Assembly (NCBI RefSeq): GCF_010726955.1
Contig: NZ_AP022603.1
Span: forward strand, 1,054,001 to 1,118,000
Length of the DNA stretch: 64,000 nucleotides
Origin: Mycolicibacterium fallax
GTDB lineage: Bacteria > Actinomycetota > Actinomycetes > Mycobacteriales > Mycobacteriaceae
Direction: 5' to 3'
This document shows, piece by piece, positions 35,657-55,129 of the stretch (positions within the stretch are counted from its first letter, which is position 1; every line of letters begins with the position of its first letter). A model generated the notes under the pieces. It worked only from the letters and a program-made list of their open reading frames with translations, ran no database searches and was not told where the DNA came from. The position numbers and the translations under genes are program-made.

Positions 35657-37140
35657 CCGCCCAGGGTGCTGACCGGCGGCGGCTGCGGGTCAAACCGGAA
35701 TGCCGGCGTGCTGAAGGTCGGCACGGTGATCGTCGGGCCGGGGAAGTTCTCCGGCGACAGCGGCCCGACGGTGTAGACGAACTCGGTGCCCGCCGCGCGC
35801 TCGGCGCAGACGGTGACCAGCCAGCCGCAACCGGCGACGAGCAGCGCGGCCAGCGCGGCGATGATCAGCCTGTAGCGCACCGGGCGGGGCAGCCGGCCGA
35901 TCTTGACCGCCCCCTCCAGGCCCAGCACTCCCAGCACGATGAGCAGCACCATCAGCGCGAACCACAGCGCGCCGGGCTGACGCGCCAGCGCCGAGAACGC
36001 CCACCCGATGCCGATCGGCAGGCCCAGGCCCAGCAGCCACACCGCCCAGTTGCCCTGCTGGTCGTCGAGGTGGGTGGCCACGTCGGTGTCGCCGCCGCGG
36101 CGAATTCGGCCAAGGTCCAGCAGCAGATGCGCGAGGGCGGCGATCAGCACCGCCGAGACCAGCACCCGGTAGCCGAACCGCACCCCGTCGGCGTTCCAGG
36201 CCAGCCGGATCAGCACCGGGGTGATGCTGGCCAGCAGCGCGGCCAGCCCGGCCAGCAGCACCCCGGCCACCGCGACCGGGTTGCGCCACAGGCGTTTCGA
36301 CAGGTAGCCGGCCGGCAGCACCCGGCGCAGCCGGACGAACAGCCGGGTCCAGTGCACCAGCAGCGGTGCCATCAGCAGCGGGGTCAGATACCGCAGCACG
36401 CCCGGCGGCGTCCAGGCCGAGAGCAGCATCAGCGCGACCGCGTAGATCCACACCCCGCTGGCCAGCCGGCTCAGGGTGCCCCACACCACCTCGGACAGGG
36501 CGTGCCGGGCCTGCCGGTCGGTGGGATCGGAGGCCAGCACCCGGGTCAGCCCGGCCGCCCGCTCCGAGGTGAAGTCCCGCAGCCGGGCGTTGGCGGTGGC
36601 CAGTTCGGTGTGGCCCGGGTCGGCCTGCAGTCCCGCGGTCACCAGCCGCCGGGCCAGGTCGGGCTCGGACAGCCGCTCGGCGGCGAGGGCGGCCTGCAGC
36701 AGCAGGTCGGGGTCCTCGGGCGCGAGTTCGGCGACCCGTGCCACCGCGGCCAGTCCCGCGCGTTTGCCCGCGCCGAGGCCGACGCCGCGGGACAGGCAGG
36801 TGGCCAGCAGGGCGTGCGCCGACGGATCGGCCGGATCCTGCGCGACCACCCGGTGGGCCAGCTCGACGGCGGCGTCGGGGTCCCCGGCCAGCAGGTTCAG
36901 CCGGGCCAGCACCCGCAGCGCCGGGCCGCCGGCCGCCGGATCGTGCTCGAGGGCGGCCGTCGCGCAGCCGTAGGCGGTGACCGGGTCGCCGGCGTCCAGC
37001 GCCAGGGTCGCCAGCCCGGTCAGCAGCTCGACATCCTCGGGCCGCTCGGCCAGGCCGGCACGCAGCACGGCAGCGGCCTCGTGGTGCCGGCCCAGCTCGG
37101 CCAGCAGCTCGGCGCGCGCCAGGACCGCCGCGACGTCCAC
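35653..37140 (-). CDS. TPR protein with about seven membrane helices
   Basis: The product is 495 residues from GTG 37140, which starts 2 nt after the argH stop. The first 215 or so residues form TPR repeats (VLARAELLAELGRHHEAAAVLRAGLAERPEDVELLTGLATLALDAGD and similar). The rest has about seven hydrophobic helices and ends in a Pro-rich tail (TITVPTFSTPAFRFDPQPPP). The family is not recognised. It is probably co-transcribed with the arg operon. It also converges with a TPR-AAA+ ATPase, and the shared TPR feature suggests, but does not prove, a joint function. Confidence 0.78.
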   Translation of the reverse strand: MDVAAVLARAELLAELGRHHEAAAVLRAGLAERPEDVELLTGLATLALDAGDPVTAYGCATAALEHDPAAGGPALRVLARLNLLAGDPDAAVELAHRVVAQDPADPSAHALLATCLSRGVGLGAGKRAGLAAVARVAELAPEDPDLLLQAALAAERLSEPDLARRLVTAGLQADPGHTELATANARLRDFTSERAAGLTRVLASDPTDRQARHALSEVVWGTLSRLASGVWIYAVALMLLSAWTPPGVLRYLTPLLMAPLLVHWTRLFVRLRRVLPAGYLSKRLWRNPVAVAGVLLAGLAALLASITPVLIRLAWNADGVRFGYRVLVSAVLIAALAHLLLDLGRIRRGGDTDVATHLDDQQGNWAVWLLGLGLPIGIGWAFSALARQPGALWFALMVLLIVLGVLGLEGAVKIGRLPRPVRYRLIIAALAALLVAGCGWLVTVCAERAAGTEFVYTVGPLSPENFPGPTITVPTFSTPAFRFDPQPPPVSTLGG

Positions 37141-37142
37141 CG

Positions 37143-39754
<2,612 letters not shown>

Positions 39755-39792
39755 GATTTCTCCTTCTGTTACCTCACCCGGGGTGAGGGGGT

Positions 39793-42465
<2,673 letters not shown>

Positions 42466-42466
<1 letters not shown>

Positions 42467-43370
42467 CAGGTGGTTCCCTTCGCGCCGGGGCCCGGTGATC
42501 CGGGGATCACCTTGGTTCCGGTGCCTTCGTCGGTGAACAGTTCGACCAGCACGCAGTGCTCGACGCGGCCGTCGATCACGTGCGCGCTGGGTACCCCGCC
42601 GTCGACCGCGCGCAGGCAGGCCTCGATCTTGGGCACCATGCCCGATTCCAGCCGGGGCAGCAGCTGCTTGAGCGCGGCGGTGTCGATCTCGGAGACCAGT
42701 GATTCGCGGTCGGGCCAATCGGTGTACAGGCCCTCGATGTCGGTGAGCATCAGCAGCTTCTGCGCGCCGAGCGCCTCGGCGACCGCGGCCGCGGCGGTGT
42801 CGGCGTTGATGTTGTGCACCACGCCGTCGACGTCGGGGGCGATCGTCGAGATGACCGGGATCCGCCCGGCGCCGATCAGGTCCCGCACGGCGGCCGGGTT
42901 GACCTCGTCGACGTCGCCGACCAGGCCGATGTCGGTGGCCACCCCGTCGACGTTGACGCTGCGGCGCACCGCGGTGAACAGCTGGGCGTCCTCGCCGGTG
43001 ATGCCGACCGCGTACGGGCCGTGCGCGTTGATCAGGTTGACCAGTTCCCGGCCGACCTGACCGAACAGCACCATCCGGGCGACGTCGAGCACCTCGGGGG
43101 TGGTGACCCGGAAGCCGCCCTTGAAGTCGCCGTCGATGCCCAGGCGTTTGAGCATCGCGGAGATCTGCGGTCCGCCGCCGTGCACGACGACCGGGTGGAT
43201 GCCGCAGTTGCGCAGGAACACCATGTCGGCGGCGAAGGCGGCCTTGAGCGTCTCGTCGGTCATGGCGTTGCCGCCGTACTTGATGACGACGATCTGGCCG
43301 TGCAGTTGCTTGAGCCACGGCAGCGCGGTGGCCAGCACCTGCGCCTTGACCGGGGTGGGCAGCGATGCGG

Positions 43371-43374
<4 letters not shown>
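42466..43374 (-). CDS. argB: Acetylglutamate kinase
   Basis: The product is 302 residues from ATG 43374, overlapping the argJ stop (ATGA). It phosphorylates N-acetylglutamate and is the usual arginine-inhibited step of the pathway. The motifs [24 protein letters not shown] and [12 protein letters not shown] are present. An N-terminal helix ([22 protein letters not shown]) fits the arginine-sensitive hexameric type. Confidence 0.97.
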
Positions 43375-46263
<2,889 letters not shown>

Positions 46264-46302
46264 TGCGGGATACCTCCTGCTTGAAGTGACGACGACGGGC
46301 GC

Positions 46303-48809
46303 TCAGCCGCGCTGGGTGGCCCCGAGCCGCGCGGCCGCCGTGGCCACCGCGGCGTCGCGCCCGGCGCTGGCGTCGTCCTCGGTCAGGGTGCGGTCCGGCG
46401 CCCGGAACCGCAGCGCCAGGGTCAGCGACTTGCGGCCCGCCCCGATCTGCGGGCCGGTGTAGACGTCGAACAGCTCGACGGCCTCCAGCAGCGGCCCGGC
46501 ACCCTCGCGCACCGCGTCGATCACGTCGGCGGCGGGCACCGCATCCTCGACGATCAGGCTGACGTCCTGGAAGACCGCAGGGAACGGCGACACCCGCGGC
46601 GCGGGCAGCGCCTCGGCGACCGGAACGGCATCCAGATCCAGCTCGAGGGCGCAGCAGCCCTTGGGCAGCCCGGCGCGCTCGACGACCGCCGGGTGCAGCT
46701 GACCGGCGTGGCCGACCAGCCGCTCGTCCCCGGTGACCGGGTCGATCGCGTACACCGCGGCGCAGCGGCCCGGATGCCAGGGCAGCGGGTCGGCGGCGCG
46801 CAACCGGACCTCGACGCGGCAGGCCCGGGCGATCGCCCGGGCCGCCTCGAAGGCGTCGGCGGCGTCGGCCGCGCGGCCGGGCCCCCACGGGCCGCGGGGA
46901 TCACGCAGGCCGGCCAGCACCGCGGCCACGTGCACCGGCTGGGCCGGAAGCGAGGCGTCCAGCGCGGCGATCTCGGCGTCGGTGGGTCGGCGGTCGGTCG
47001 GGATCCGCGCGACGGCGCCGGTGCCGGCACCGGGCTGCACCACCTGCGCGATGGAGAACAGCGCCACGTCGACCGCACCGCGGGCCACGTTGCGGCCCAG
47101 CGCCTCCAGCAGCGCGGGCAGCAGCGTAGTGGCCAGCTCCGGTCGGTCGGCCTCCAGCGGGTTGAGCACCCCGGTGGTGCGCCGGCGCGCGTCGTCGTCG
47201 GCCAGGCCCCAGCTGTCGAAGATCCCGGCCGGCAGGAACGGGCTGGTCAGCACCTCGACGAAGCCGGTGAGCGCCAGCGTCTTGCCGACCGCGCGGCGGC
47301 GGCGCTGCGCGGCGGTCAGGCCGCGGCCGGCCGGCGCGGTGGGCAGCACCGCATCGATCTTGTCCAGCCCCTCCAGCCGCAGCACCTCCTCGACCAGGTC
47401 GGCGGGGCCGACCAGGTCGGGGCGCCAGCTCGGCGGGGTGACCACCAGGTCGTCGCCGTCGACGGTCACCTCCGCGCCGATCTGGGTGAGCCGGGTGACC
47501 GCGGTGCCGTCCGGGTAGCCGATGCCGGCCATCCGGTCGGGCAGGTCTGCGGGCATCCGCACCGGCGCCGGACGCCAGTCGGTGCGCGCCGGCTCGCCGC
47601 GCCAGTCGGTCAGGGTCGGTTCGACGGTGCCGCCGGCGATGTCGGCCAGCAGGGCCGCGCACCGGTCCAGCGCGGCGACCGAGACCGCCGGGTCGACGGC
47701 GCGTTCGTAGCGGCGGCCGGCCTCGCTGACCAGGTGCAGCCGGCGCTGGGTGCGTGACACCGCGGCGGGATCCCACACCGCGGCCTCCAGCAGCACGTCG
47801 GTGGAGCTGCCGGGGTCGATCTCGGTGTTCCCGGCGCCCATCACCCCGCCGATCGCGGCGGTCGCGGCGTCGTCCACGATCAGCACGTCGGCCGGGGCCA
47901 GTCGGCGTTCGACGTCGTCGAGGGTGGTGACCCGCTCCCCCGGCTCGGCGAACCGGACCGCCAGCCCGCCGCGGATCTTGGCCCGGTCGTGGGCGTGCAT
48001 GGGGTGGCCCAGCTCGAGCATCACGTAGTTGGTGACGTCGACGGCCGCCGAAATCGGCCGGATGCCGCTCAGCAGCAGCCGGCGCTGCAGCCACCACGGC
48101 GAGACCGCGGCGGCGTCGATGCCGGTGACCGGGCGCAGCGCGAACCGGCTGACCCCGGTGGCCGGGTCCACCCGCAGCGGCCAGGCCTCGCCGTCGGCCG
48201 GCAGGGCGGGGACCTCGGCCGGGTCTGCGAACGGCAGATCGTAGGCGCAGGCGACCTCCCGGGCGATGCCGCGCACCGACAACCCGTAGCCGCGGTCCGG
48301 GGTGATGGCCAGGTCGAACACCACGTCGTCGAGGCCGAGCACGTCGTGCCCGGAATCCCCCGGCGCGGCGGTGCCGGCCGGCAGCACGATGATCCCGGAG
48401 TGGTCGGTGCCCAGCCCGAGCTCGGCGGCCGAGCAGATCATCCCGTCGGAGGTGCGGCCGTAGGTCTTGCGGGTGGCGATGGCGAAGTCGCCGGGCAGCA
48501 CCGCGCCCGGCAGCGCGACGACCACCAGGTCCCCGACGCCGAAGTTGCGGGCGCCGCAGACGATGTCCCGGGGCTCGGGCTCGCCGACGTCGACCTTGCA
48601 GGCCCGGATCGGCTTCTTGAACTCGGTGAGCTCCTCGATCTCGGCGACCCGGCCGACCGTCAGCGGCCCGGTCACCGGCCCGAGGGTGATGATGTCCTCG
48701 ACCTCGTGGCCGATCCGGATCAGTGCCTGCTCCAGGTCGGCGGGCGTGGCGTCCCAGTCGGGGGCACCGGCCCGGACGGTCTCGCGCAGCCAGCTGTAGG
48801 GAAGTCGCA

Positions 48810-48810
<1 letters not shown>
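46303..48810 (-). CDS. pheT: Phenylalanyl-tRNA synthetase beta subunit
   Basis: The product is 835 residues from ATG 48810, which shares one base with the pheS stop. Domains in order are: the N-terminal segment [12 protein letters not shown], a tRNA-binding EMAP-like domain ([17 protein letters not shown]), B3/B4 editing domain, B5, a catalytic-like domain, and the C-terminal FDX-ACB anticodon-binding domain ([16 protein letters not shown]). With PheS it forms the alpha2beta2 enzyme. Length is normal for the family. Confidence 0.97.
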
Positions 48811-49886
<1,076 letters not shown>

Positions 49887-49954
49887 CTACGGGCCCGCGG
49901 CGCGCGCGGGCGGCCCGCCGCACCGGTGCTGGTGCCGCGGGGTTCCAGCTGCGA

Positions 49955-49960
49955 ATCTTA
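49955..49960 (-). promoter_or_regulatory. Candidate -10 element for pheST
   Basis: TAAGAT on the minus strand fits the mycobacterial -10 pattern and lies about 85 bp upstream of the pheS start in the divergent gap. No good -35 is seen. The leader is GC-rich, has no U-tract and no Phe-codon leader peptide that I can find, so classical attenuation is unlikely. Confidence 0.4.
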
Positions 49961-50051
49961 ATGGGCCGCCGTCGTCGCACCCGGCGACGGGTTGGGCGGG
50001 TTAGGTTCTCCTGGCCCGGATCGGCGCGGGGTCCGCGATTACCCTCGCGCC

Positions 50052-51632
50052 ATGAAGCGCGCGCTGCCCATCGGGGTGATCTGGATCGTCGGGGCCACCG
50101 CATTGTGGCTGGCGTTGACGGCCAGCCCGTGGTGGGTGGCCGTCGCGGTGCCGCTGCTGCTGCTCGCCGCGCTGGGCACCCACGATCTGCTGCAGCGCCG
50201 GCACGCGATCCTGCGGGCCTACCCGATCCTCGGGCACGCCCGCTTCCTGATGGAGGAGCTGCGCCCGGAGATCCGGCAGTACTTCATCGAATCTGACACC
50301 GCCGACACCCCGTTCGCCCGGGAGATCCGCGACATCGTCTACGAGCGGGCCAAGGGCACCAAGAGCGAGGAGCCGTTCGGCACCCAGCGCGACGTCTACG
50401 AACCCAACCACGAGTTCGTGCCGCACTCGCTGCGGGCCAGGTTCGCCACCGAGCCGGCCCCGCGGGTCCGCCTCGGCGGCCCGGACTGCACCCAGCCCTA
50501 CGACATCGCGCTGCTCAACGTCTCGGCGATGAGCTTCGGGGCGCTGTCGGCCCAGGCCATCGAGGCGCTCAATGCCGGGGCCGCCCGCGGCGGCTTCGCC
50601 CACGACACCGGCGAGGGCGGGATGAGCCCGTACCACCTCAAGCCGGGCGGGGACCTGATCTGGGAGATCGCCTCGGCCTACTTCGGCTGCCGGACCGCCG
50701 AGGGTGCCTTCGACCCGGAGCTGTTCGAGGCCAAGGCCGCCACCCCGGCCGTCAAGGCGATCTCCATCAAGCTGTCCCAGGGCGCCAAACCCGGGCTGGG
50801 CGGCGTGCTGCCCGGGGCGAAGGTCACCGAGGAGATCGCCGCCACCCGGGGCGTGCCGGTCGGACAGACCGTCATCTCCCCGCCCACCCACAGCGCGTTC
50901 GGCACGCCGCTGGAGCTGGTCGAGTTCATCGCCACGCTGCGCCGGCTCTCCGGCGGTAAACCGGTGGGCATCAAGCTGTGCGTCGGCGCGCGCAGCGAGT
51001 TCCTGTCCATCTGCAAGGCCATGCTGGCGACCGGGATCACCCCGGATTTCATCATCGTCGACGGCGCCGAGGGCGGCACCGGCGCGGCCCCGCAGGAATT
51101 CGAGGACTTCGTCGGCCTGCCGCTGACCGAGGGGCTGATGCTGGTGCACAACGCGCTGGTCGGGGTCGGGCTGCGCGGGCGCATCCGGATCGGCGCCTCC
51201 GGCAAGGTGGCCACCGGCTTCGACATCGTCAGCCGGGTCGTTCAGGGCGCCGACTTCACCCTGGCGGCCCGCGCGATGATGTTCGCCGTCGGCTGCATCC
51301 AGGCCCGCAAATGCCACACCAACGCCTGCCCGACCGGCGTGGCCACCCAGGACCCGGAGCGCTCCCGCGCCATCGACGTGCCGGACAAGTCGGCCCGGGT
51401 GTACAACTTCCAGAAGGCCACCGTGGCCAGCGCGGCCCAGCTGGTGGCGTCGATGGGCCTGGGCGGTTTCGCCGAACTGACCCCGGCCATGCTGCACCGC
51501 CGGATCGACAGCCGGCGCACCGCCAGCTACGCCGAGCTCTACGACTGGCTGGACGACGGCGAACTGCTCAGCCATCCGCCCAAGCCCTGGCGCGACGATT
51601 GGGAACGCGCCCGCCCCGACGCGTTCGTCTGA
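50052..51632 (+). CDS. FMN-binding glutamate synthase-like protein, membrane-anchored
   Basis: The product is 526 residues from ATG 50052. Two N-terminal hydrophobic helices (about residues 5-42) precede a GltB-type FMN barrel (LNVSAMSFGALSAQAIEALN, GEGGMSPYHLKPGGDLIWEI, IIVDGAEGGTGAAPQEF). The cluster motif CIQARKCHTNACPTGVA has the Cys spacing of the 3Fe-4S site. It lacks the glutaminase domain of true glutamate synthase. The family (GltB2-like) is common in actinobacteria and its reaction is not settled. It is divergent from pheST. Confidence 0.9.
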   Translation: MKRALPIGVIWIVGATALWLALTASPWWVAVAVPLLLLAALGTHDLLQRRHAILRAYPILGHARFLMEELRPEIRQYFIESDTADTPFAREIRDIVYERAKGTKSEEPFGTQRDVYEPNHEFVPHSLRARFATEPAPRVRLGGPDCTQPYDIALLNVSAMSFGALSAQAIEALNAGAARGGFAHDTGEGGMSPYHLKPGGDLIWEIASAYFGCRTAEGAFDPELFEAKAATPAVKAISIKLSQGAKPGLGGVLPGAKVTEEIAATRGVPVGQTVISPPTHSAFGTPLELVEFIATLRRLSGGKPVGIKLCVGARSEFLSICKAMLATGITPDFIIVDGAEGGTGAAPQEFEDFVGLPLTEGLMLVHNALVGVGLRGRIRIGASGKVATGFDIVSRVVQGADFTLAARAMMFAVGCIQARKCHTNACPTGVATQDPERSRAIDVPDKSARVYNFQKATVASAAQLVASMGLGGFAELTPAMLHRRIDSRRTASYAELYDWLDDGELLSHPPKPWRDDWERARPDAFV

Positions 51633-51678
51633 GCGCGGCTCACGCGGCCTTCCCCAGGCGGCGTGCTCAGTCGGCGGG

Positions 51679-51723
51679 CTCAGTCGTCGTCGTCCTCAGT
51701 CGTCGTCCTCAGTCGTCGTCGTC
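51679..51723. repeat. Tandem repeat spanning the adenylate cyclase stop codon
   Basis: Three tandem units of 13-16 bp (CTCAGTCGTCGTC type) cover the end of the cyclase gene and the bases after it. On the minus strand each unit encodes Asp codons followed by TGA, so the gene end is present three times over, in shifting frames. Confidence 0.8.
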
Positions 51724-52602
51724 GACGGCGTGCCGGGCGGTGGGCTGCAGCCGGTACATCAGCAGCCCGTCGGGCACCCCGCTGGGCTTGGCCGTGAACA
51801 GCTGCCTGCGCACCTTCTTCGGCCGCACCCCCAGCGCGTCGAGTTGCTCGGGCGCGATCCGGTCCAGGGTGTCCCCGGAGATCATCACGCCGCCGCGGCT
51901 GGCGCGCTCCATCACCCGGGCGGCGATGTTGACGTCGACGCCCAGCCAGTCCCCGCCGATCCGCTGCGGGTGCCCGGTGTGCAGGCCGGCGCGCATCCGT
52001 GGGGTGTAGCCGTCGACCTGCACCTCGGCCAGCGCGTCGTTGGCGGCCAGCACCCCGGCCAGCGCGACGTCGGGCCGGCGGACCACCGCCATCAGCCCGT
52101 CGCCCATCCGCTTGACGATGTGCCCGCCGCGGTCCAGCAGCGGCGGCTCGATGGCCGCGGCCACCTTGCGCAGCAGCCGCAGGGTGGCGTCGTCACCGGC
52201 GGCCAGCGACCAGGTGGAGAAGCCGACCAGGTCGGTGAACACGATGGTGACCTCGGCGTTGGACGGGGTGCGGGAGACCAGCCCGGCGACCGCCTGCCAG
52301 ACCTGCAGGCCGGCCAGGCCGACCTCGCGGGAGGCCGCCTCGCGGTCCCGGATGAACCGGTCGGCGGCGCGGGCCGCGGTGCTGGGGGCGTCGTCGCCGG
52401 CGGTGGACAGCGGGTCCCCGAACTCCGGATCACCGGGCAGCATCCGGCGGGCGCGGCGGATGAAGGACACCAGGGCGGGATTGTGGTTGGTGCCGGCCAG
52501 CCACGCCGCGGCCGAGGCGACCGCGCTCCCCGCCGCCGGCTCCGGCCGCGCGAGGGCACCGGTGCCCGCGTCGGCGTCGTCCTCGCGAGGTTGCAGATCC
52601 AC
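51709..52602 (-). CDS. Class III adenylate cyclase (Rv1647-like)
   Basis: The product is 297 residues from a GTG start. A helical N-terminal region of about 110 residues, without membrane helices, precedes the cyclase homology domain. Metal-binding Asp residues are in TIVFTDLVGFSTW and KRMGDGLMAVV. The Lys of HIVKRMGD and the Asp of WLGVDVNIAARVME specify adenine, and the Asn and Arg of the latter are the transition-state pair, so an active enzyme is expected. It ends in VDDDD at a tandem repeat. The M. tuberculosis homologue is an active cyclase. Confidence 0.92.
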   Translation of the reverse strand: MDLQPREDDADAGTGALARPEPAAGSAVASAAAWLAGTNHNPALVSFIRRARRMLPGDPEFGDPLSTAGDDAPSTAARAADRFIRDREAASREVGLAGLQVWQAVAGLVSRTPSNAEVTIVFTDLVGFSTWSLAAGDDATLRLLRKVAAAIEPPLLDRGGHIVKRMGDGLMAVVRRPDVALAGVLAANDALAEVQVDGYTPRMRAGLHTGHPQRIGGDWLGVDVNIAARVMERASRGGVMISGDTLDRIAPEQLDALGVRPKKVRRQLFTAKPSGVPDGLLMYRLQPTARHAVDDDD

Positions 52603-52758
52603 TCGGTCAGGGTAGGTGGTGCCCCCGGGGCCGGCCAGCGCCGGTGGCCCCCGGCGCGTCCGGCCCGATCGGAAACGGGCTGGTCAAGCCGCTGGCGTCG
52701 GCGCCGTCGGGGTGCCGGGGTGAGCTACGCCGCGTTGTCCGCCGCGCGCCGGCGTCGG

Positions 52759-53550
52759 TCACCGGCGGCGGCGCGCGCGGGCGCTGAGGTACAGGCAGAT
52801 CGCCGCCGCCGAGGCGACGTTGAGGCTCTCGGCGTCGCCGGGCATCGCGATCCGGACGCGGTGATCGGCCGCCGCGGCCAACGCGCCGGGCAGGCCGTGG
52901 GCCTCCGGGCCGAACACCCAGGCGGTCGGGGCGGCCAGCAGCCCGTCGGCGTCATCGAGGTCGATCTCACCGTCGAGCGTGGTGGCCAGGGTCTGCAGGC
53001 CGGCGGCGCGCAGCGCGGCCAGCGCGGCGTCCGCGTCGGGCTCCACCAGCACCGGGATGCCGAAGATGCTGCCGGCCGAGGACCGCAGGCATTTGCCGTT
53101 GTACGGGTCGACGCTGTGCCCGACCAGCACCACCGCGTCGGCGCCCATGGCGTGCGCGGTGCGGATCATGGTGCCGGCGTTGCCCGGCTCGGACAGCCCG
53201 ACGGCCACCAGCACCAGCCGAGGTTCGGACAGGTCGGCGACCGTGGTGTCGGGGACCGCGCAGACCGCGACCAGGCCGGGCGGGGTGACGGTCTCCGAGA
53301 GCGCCTTTGCCGCCCGCGCGGTGACCGGGTGCACCGGGATCGGCGCGCCGGCCAGCAGGTCGGCGTGCCGCTCGGCGGCCTCCGCGGTGGCGAACAGCTC
53401 CAGCGCCAGGCCGCGGGCCAGGGCGCCCTGCACCAGATTGGGTCCCTCGGCGAGAAAGCGCCCGGCACGTTTTCGGCCCGGGTGCCGCAGCAGCTTGGCT
53501 GCCGCGACCACCCGGGCCGAACGTTCGGTCAGTGCCGGCTGGGCCGTCAG
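52759..53550 (-). CDS. tsnR: SPOUT-class rRNA/tRNA 2'-O-methyltransferase (TsnR-like)
   Basis: About 263 residues if it starts at the CTG complementary to 53548-53550. The family core begins at LTERSARV, but no ATG, GTG or TTG lies at or shortly before it. The next canonical start, GTG 53511, would remove that segment. GGAGAGG lies 10 nt before the CTG, inside the rplT 3' end. SPOUT motifs are complete: VAVGLSEPGNAGTMIRTAHAMG, SSAGSIFGIPVL and MPGDAESLNVASAAAICLY. It follows rplT, as in M. tuberculosis, where it is annotated as an rRNA methyltransferase. Confidence 0.88.
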   Translation of the reverse strand: MTAQPALTERSARVVAAAKLLRHPGRKRAGRFLAEGPNLVQGALARGLALELFATAEAAERHADLLAGAPIPVHPVTARAAKALSETVTPPGLVAVCAVPDTTVADLSEPRLVLVAVGLSEPGNAGTMIRTAHAMGADAVVLVGHSVDPYNGKCLRSSAGSIFGIPVLVEPDADAALAALRAAGLQTLATTLDGEIDLDDADGLLAAPTAWVFGPEAHGLPGALAAAADHRVRIAMPGDAESLNVASAAAICLYLSARARRRR

Positions 53551-53552
53551 GC

Positions 53553-53942
53553 TCAGGCCGCCTCTCCGGAGGGCGCGTTGACGTCGGCCGGCAGGGCGGC
53601 GCGGGCGACCTCGACCAGCGCGGTGAACGCGGCGGCGTCGCTGACGGCGATCTCCGCCAGGTTCTTGCGGTCCACCTCGACACCGGCCAGGCGCAGGCCC
53701 TGGATCAGCCGGTTGTAGGTGATGTCGTTGGCGCGGGCCGCGGCGTTGATGCGGGAGATCCACAGCTTGCGGAACTCACCCTTGCGGGCGCGGCGGTCGC
53801 GGTAGGCGTAGGTCAGCGAGTGCAGCTGCTGTTCCTTGGCCTTGCGGTAGAGCCGGGACCGCTGACCGCGGTAGCCCTTGGATGCCTTGAGGACGCTGCG
53901 CCGCTTCTTCTGGGCGTTGACCGCCCGTTTCACGCGTGCCAT
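53553..53942 (-). CDS. rplT: Ribosomal protein L20
   Basis: The product is 129 residues. The N-terminus is basic ([20 protein letters not shown]) followed by [16 protein letters not shown] and the core [21 protein letters not shown], which bind 23S rRNA. L20 starts 50S assembly and in some bacteria represses its own operon. It lies 63 bp after rpmI in infC-rpmI-rplT. Confidence 0.98.
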   Translation of the reverse strand: MARVKRAVNAQKKRRSVLKASKGYRGQRSRLYRKAKEQQLHSLTYAYRDRRARKGEFRKLWISRINAAARANDITYNRLIQGLRLAGVEVDRKNLAEIAVSDAAAFTALVEVARAALPADVNAPSGEAA

Positions 53943-54005
53943 TGGGGTATTTCCTGTTCGTCGGTGACTGCTGGTCTACGGATTCGGGTACGAGTGCTCG
54001 CGGCG

Positions 54006-54200
54006 TCAGCCGTTGAGCATCTTGTTGATCCGCGCGTGGTCGTTGGCGGAAACCTCGGTGCGGCCGTCGAGACGACGGGTCCGCTTCGACGCCTTGTGCT
54101 CGAGCAGGTGCCGGCGGCCGGCCTTCTGGCGCACGATCTTGCCGGTGCCGGTACGACGGAACCGCTTGGAGGCTCCGCTGTGGGTTTTGGCCTTGGGCAT
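54006..54200 (-). CDS. rpmI: Ribosomal protein L35
   Basis: The product is 64 residues and matches the family throughout ([24 protein letters not shown], then [16 protein letters not shown]). It lies 44 bp after infC in the conserved IF3-L35-L20 operon. The length is normal. Confidence 0.98.
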   Translation of the reverse strand: MPKAKTHSGASKRFRRTGTGKIVRQKAGRRHLLEHKASKRTRRLDGRTEVSANDHARINKMLNG

Positions 54201-54244
54201 GGCTGTCCTTCGGGTTGTTGGAGTGTGGAGTTCTGGGGCGGGTG

Positions 54245-54838
<594 letters not shown>

Positions 54839-54931
54839 GTGGCCTCCCTGGCTCGGTCTGTCTGTGTCGGACCGGGCCGGGGCCGGAAGCCAGTGGGATC
54901 GCTCCACCGGCAATGCTGTTCGGATGAACAG

Positions 54932-54953
54932 AAAAGCCCTGCCGAAGCAGGGC
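54932..54953 (-). terminator. Intrinsic terminator in the infC leader, possible attenuator
   Basis: GCCCTGC-TTCG-GCAGGGC followed by TTTTCTGTT on the minus strand forms a 7-bp GC stem with a stable tetraloop and a U-rich tail. It lies about 95 nt before the infC start and within the same transcription unit if the promoter near 55120 is used. It would make expression of the operon depend on read-through. Confidence 0.7.
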
Positions 54954-55117
54954 CCAATGCCGACCAGTCGCGGCGTCAGCCGCCCGCACCCGCGATAATC
55001 GGGAGCGGAACCTGGCATCTGTCGATGCCGGTGACCGGACCGCTGCACCGGGGGTGAGCGGTGGGAGTTGGGACTCCACTTGCTGTCCTGGCGGGAACCG
55101 GGACGGTCGCACATGGG

Positions 55118-55123
55118 AGTCTA
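55118..55123 (-). promoter_or_regulatory. Extended -10 promoter for infC-rpmI-rplT
   Basis: TGCTAGACT on the minus strand contains the -10 hexamer TAGACT with the TGN extension. No matching -35 is needed for this type. It would start a leader of about 275 nt. It also lies 7 bp before the divergent DUF1844 start codon. Confidence 0.5.
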
Positions 55124-55129
55124 GCAGCC

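Larger units (their letters stand above)
54839..55129 (-). other. infC leader region
   Basis: About 290 bp separate infC from the divergent DUF1844 gene. It holds the candidate promoter near 55120, the leader terminator at 54932-54953 and the infC ribosome-binding site. No convincing ORF is seen. The length fits a regulated 5' leader. Confidence 0.6.

Noticed and set aside
39755..39792. Terminator between argR and argG
   Set aside because: The 7-bp hairpin has no U-tract and the genes belong to one conserved operon.
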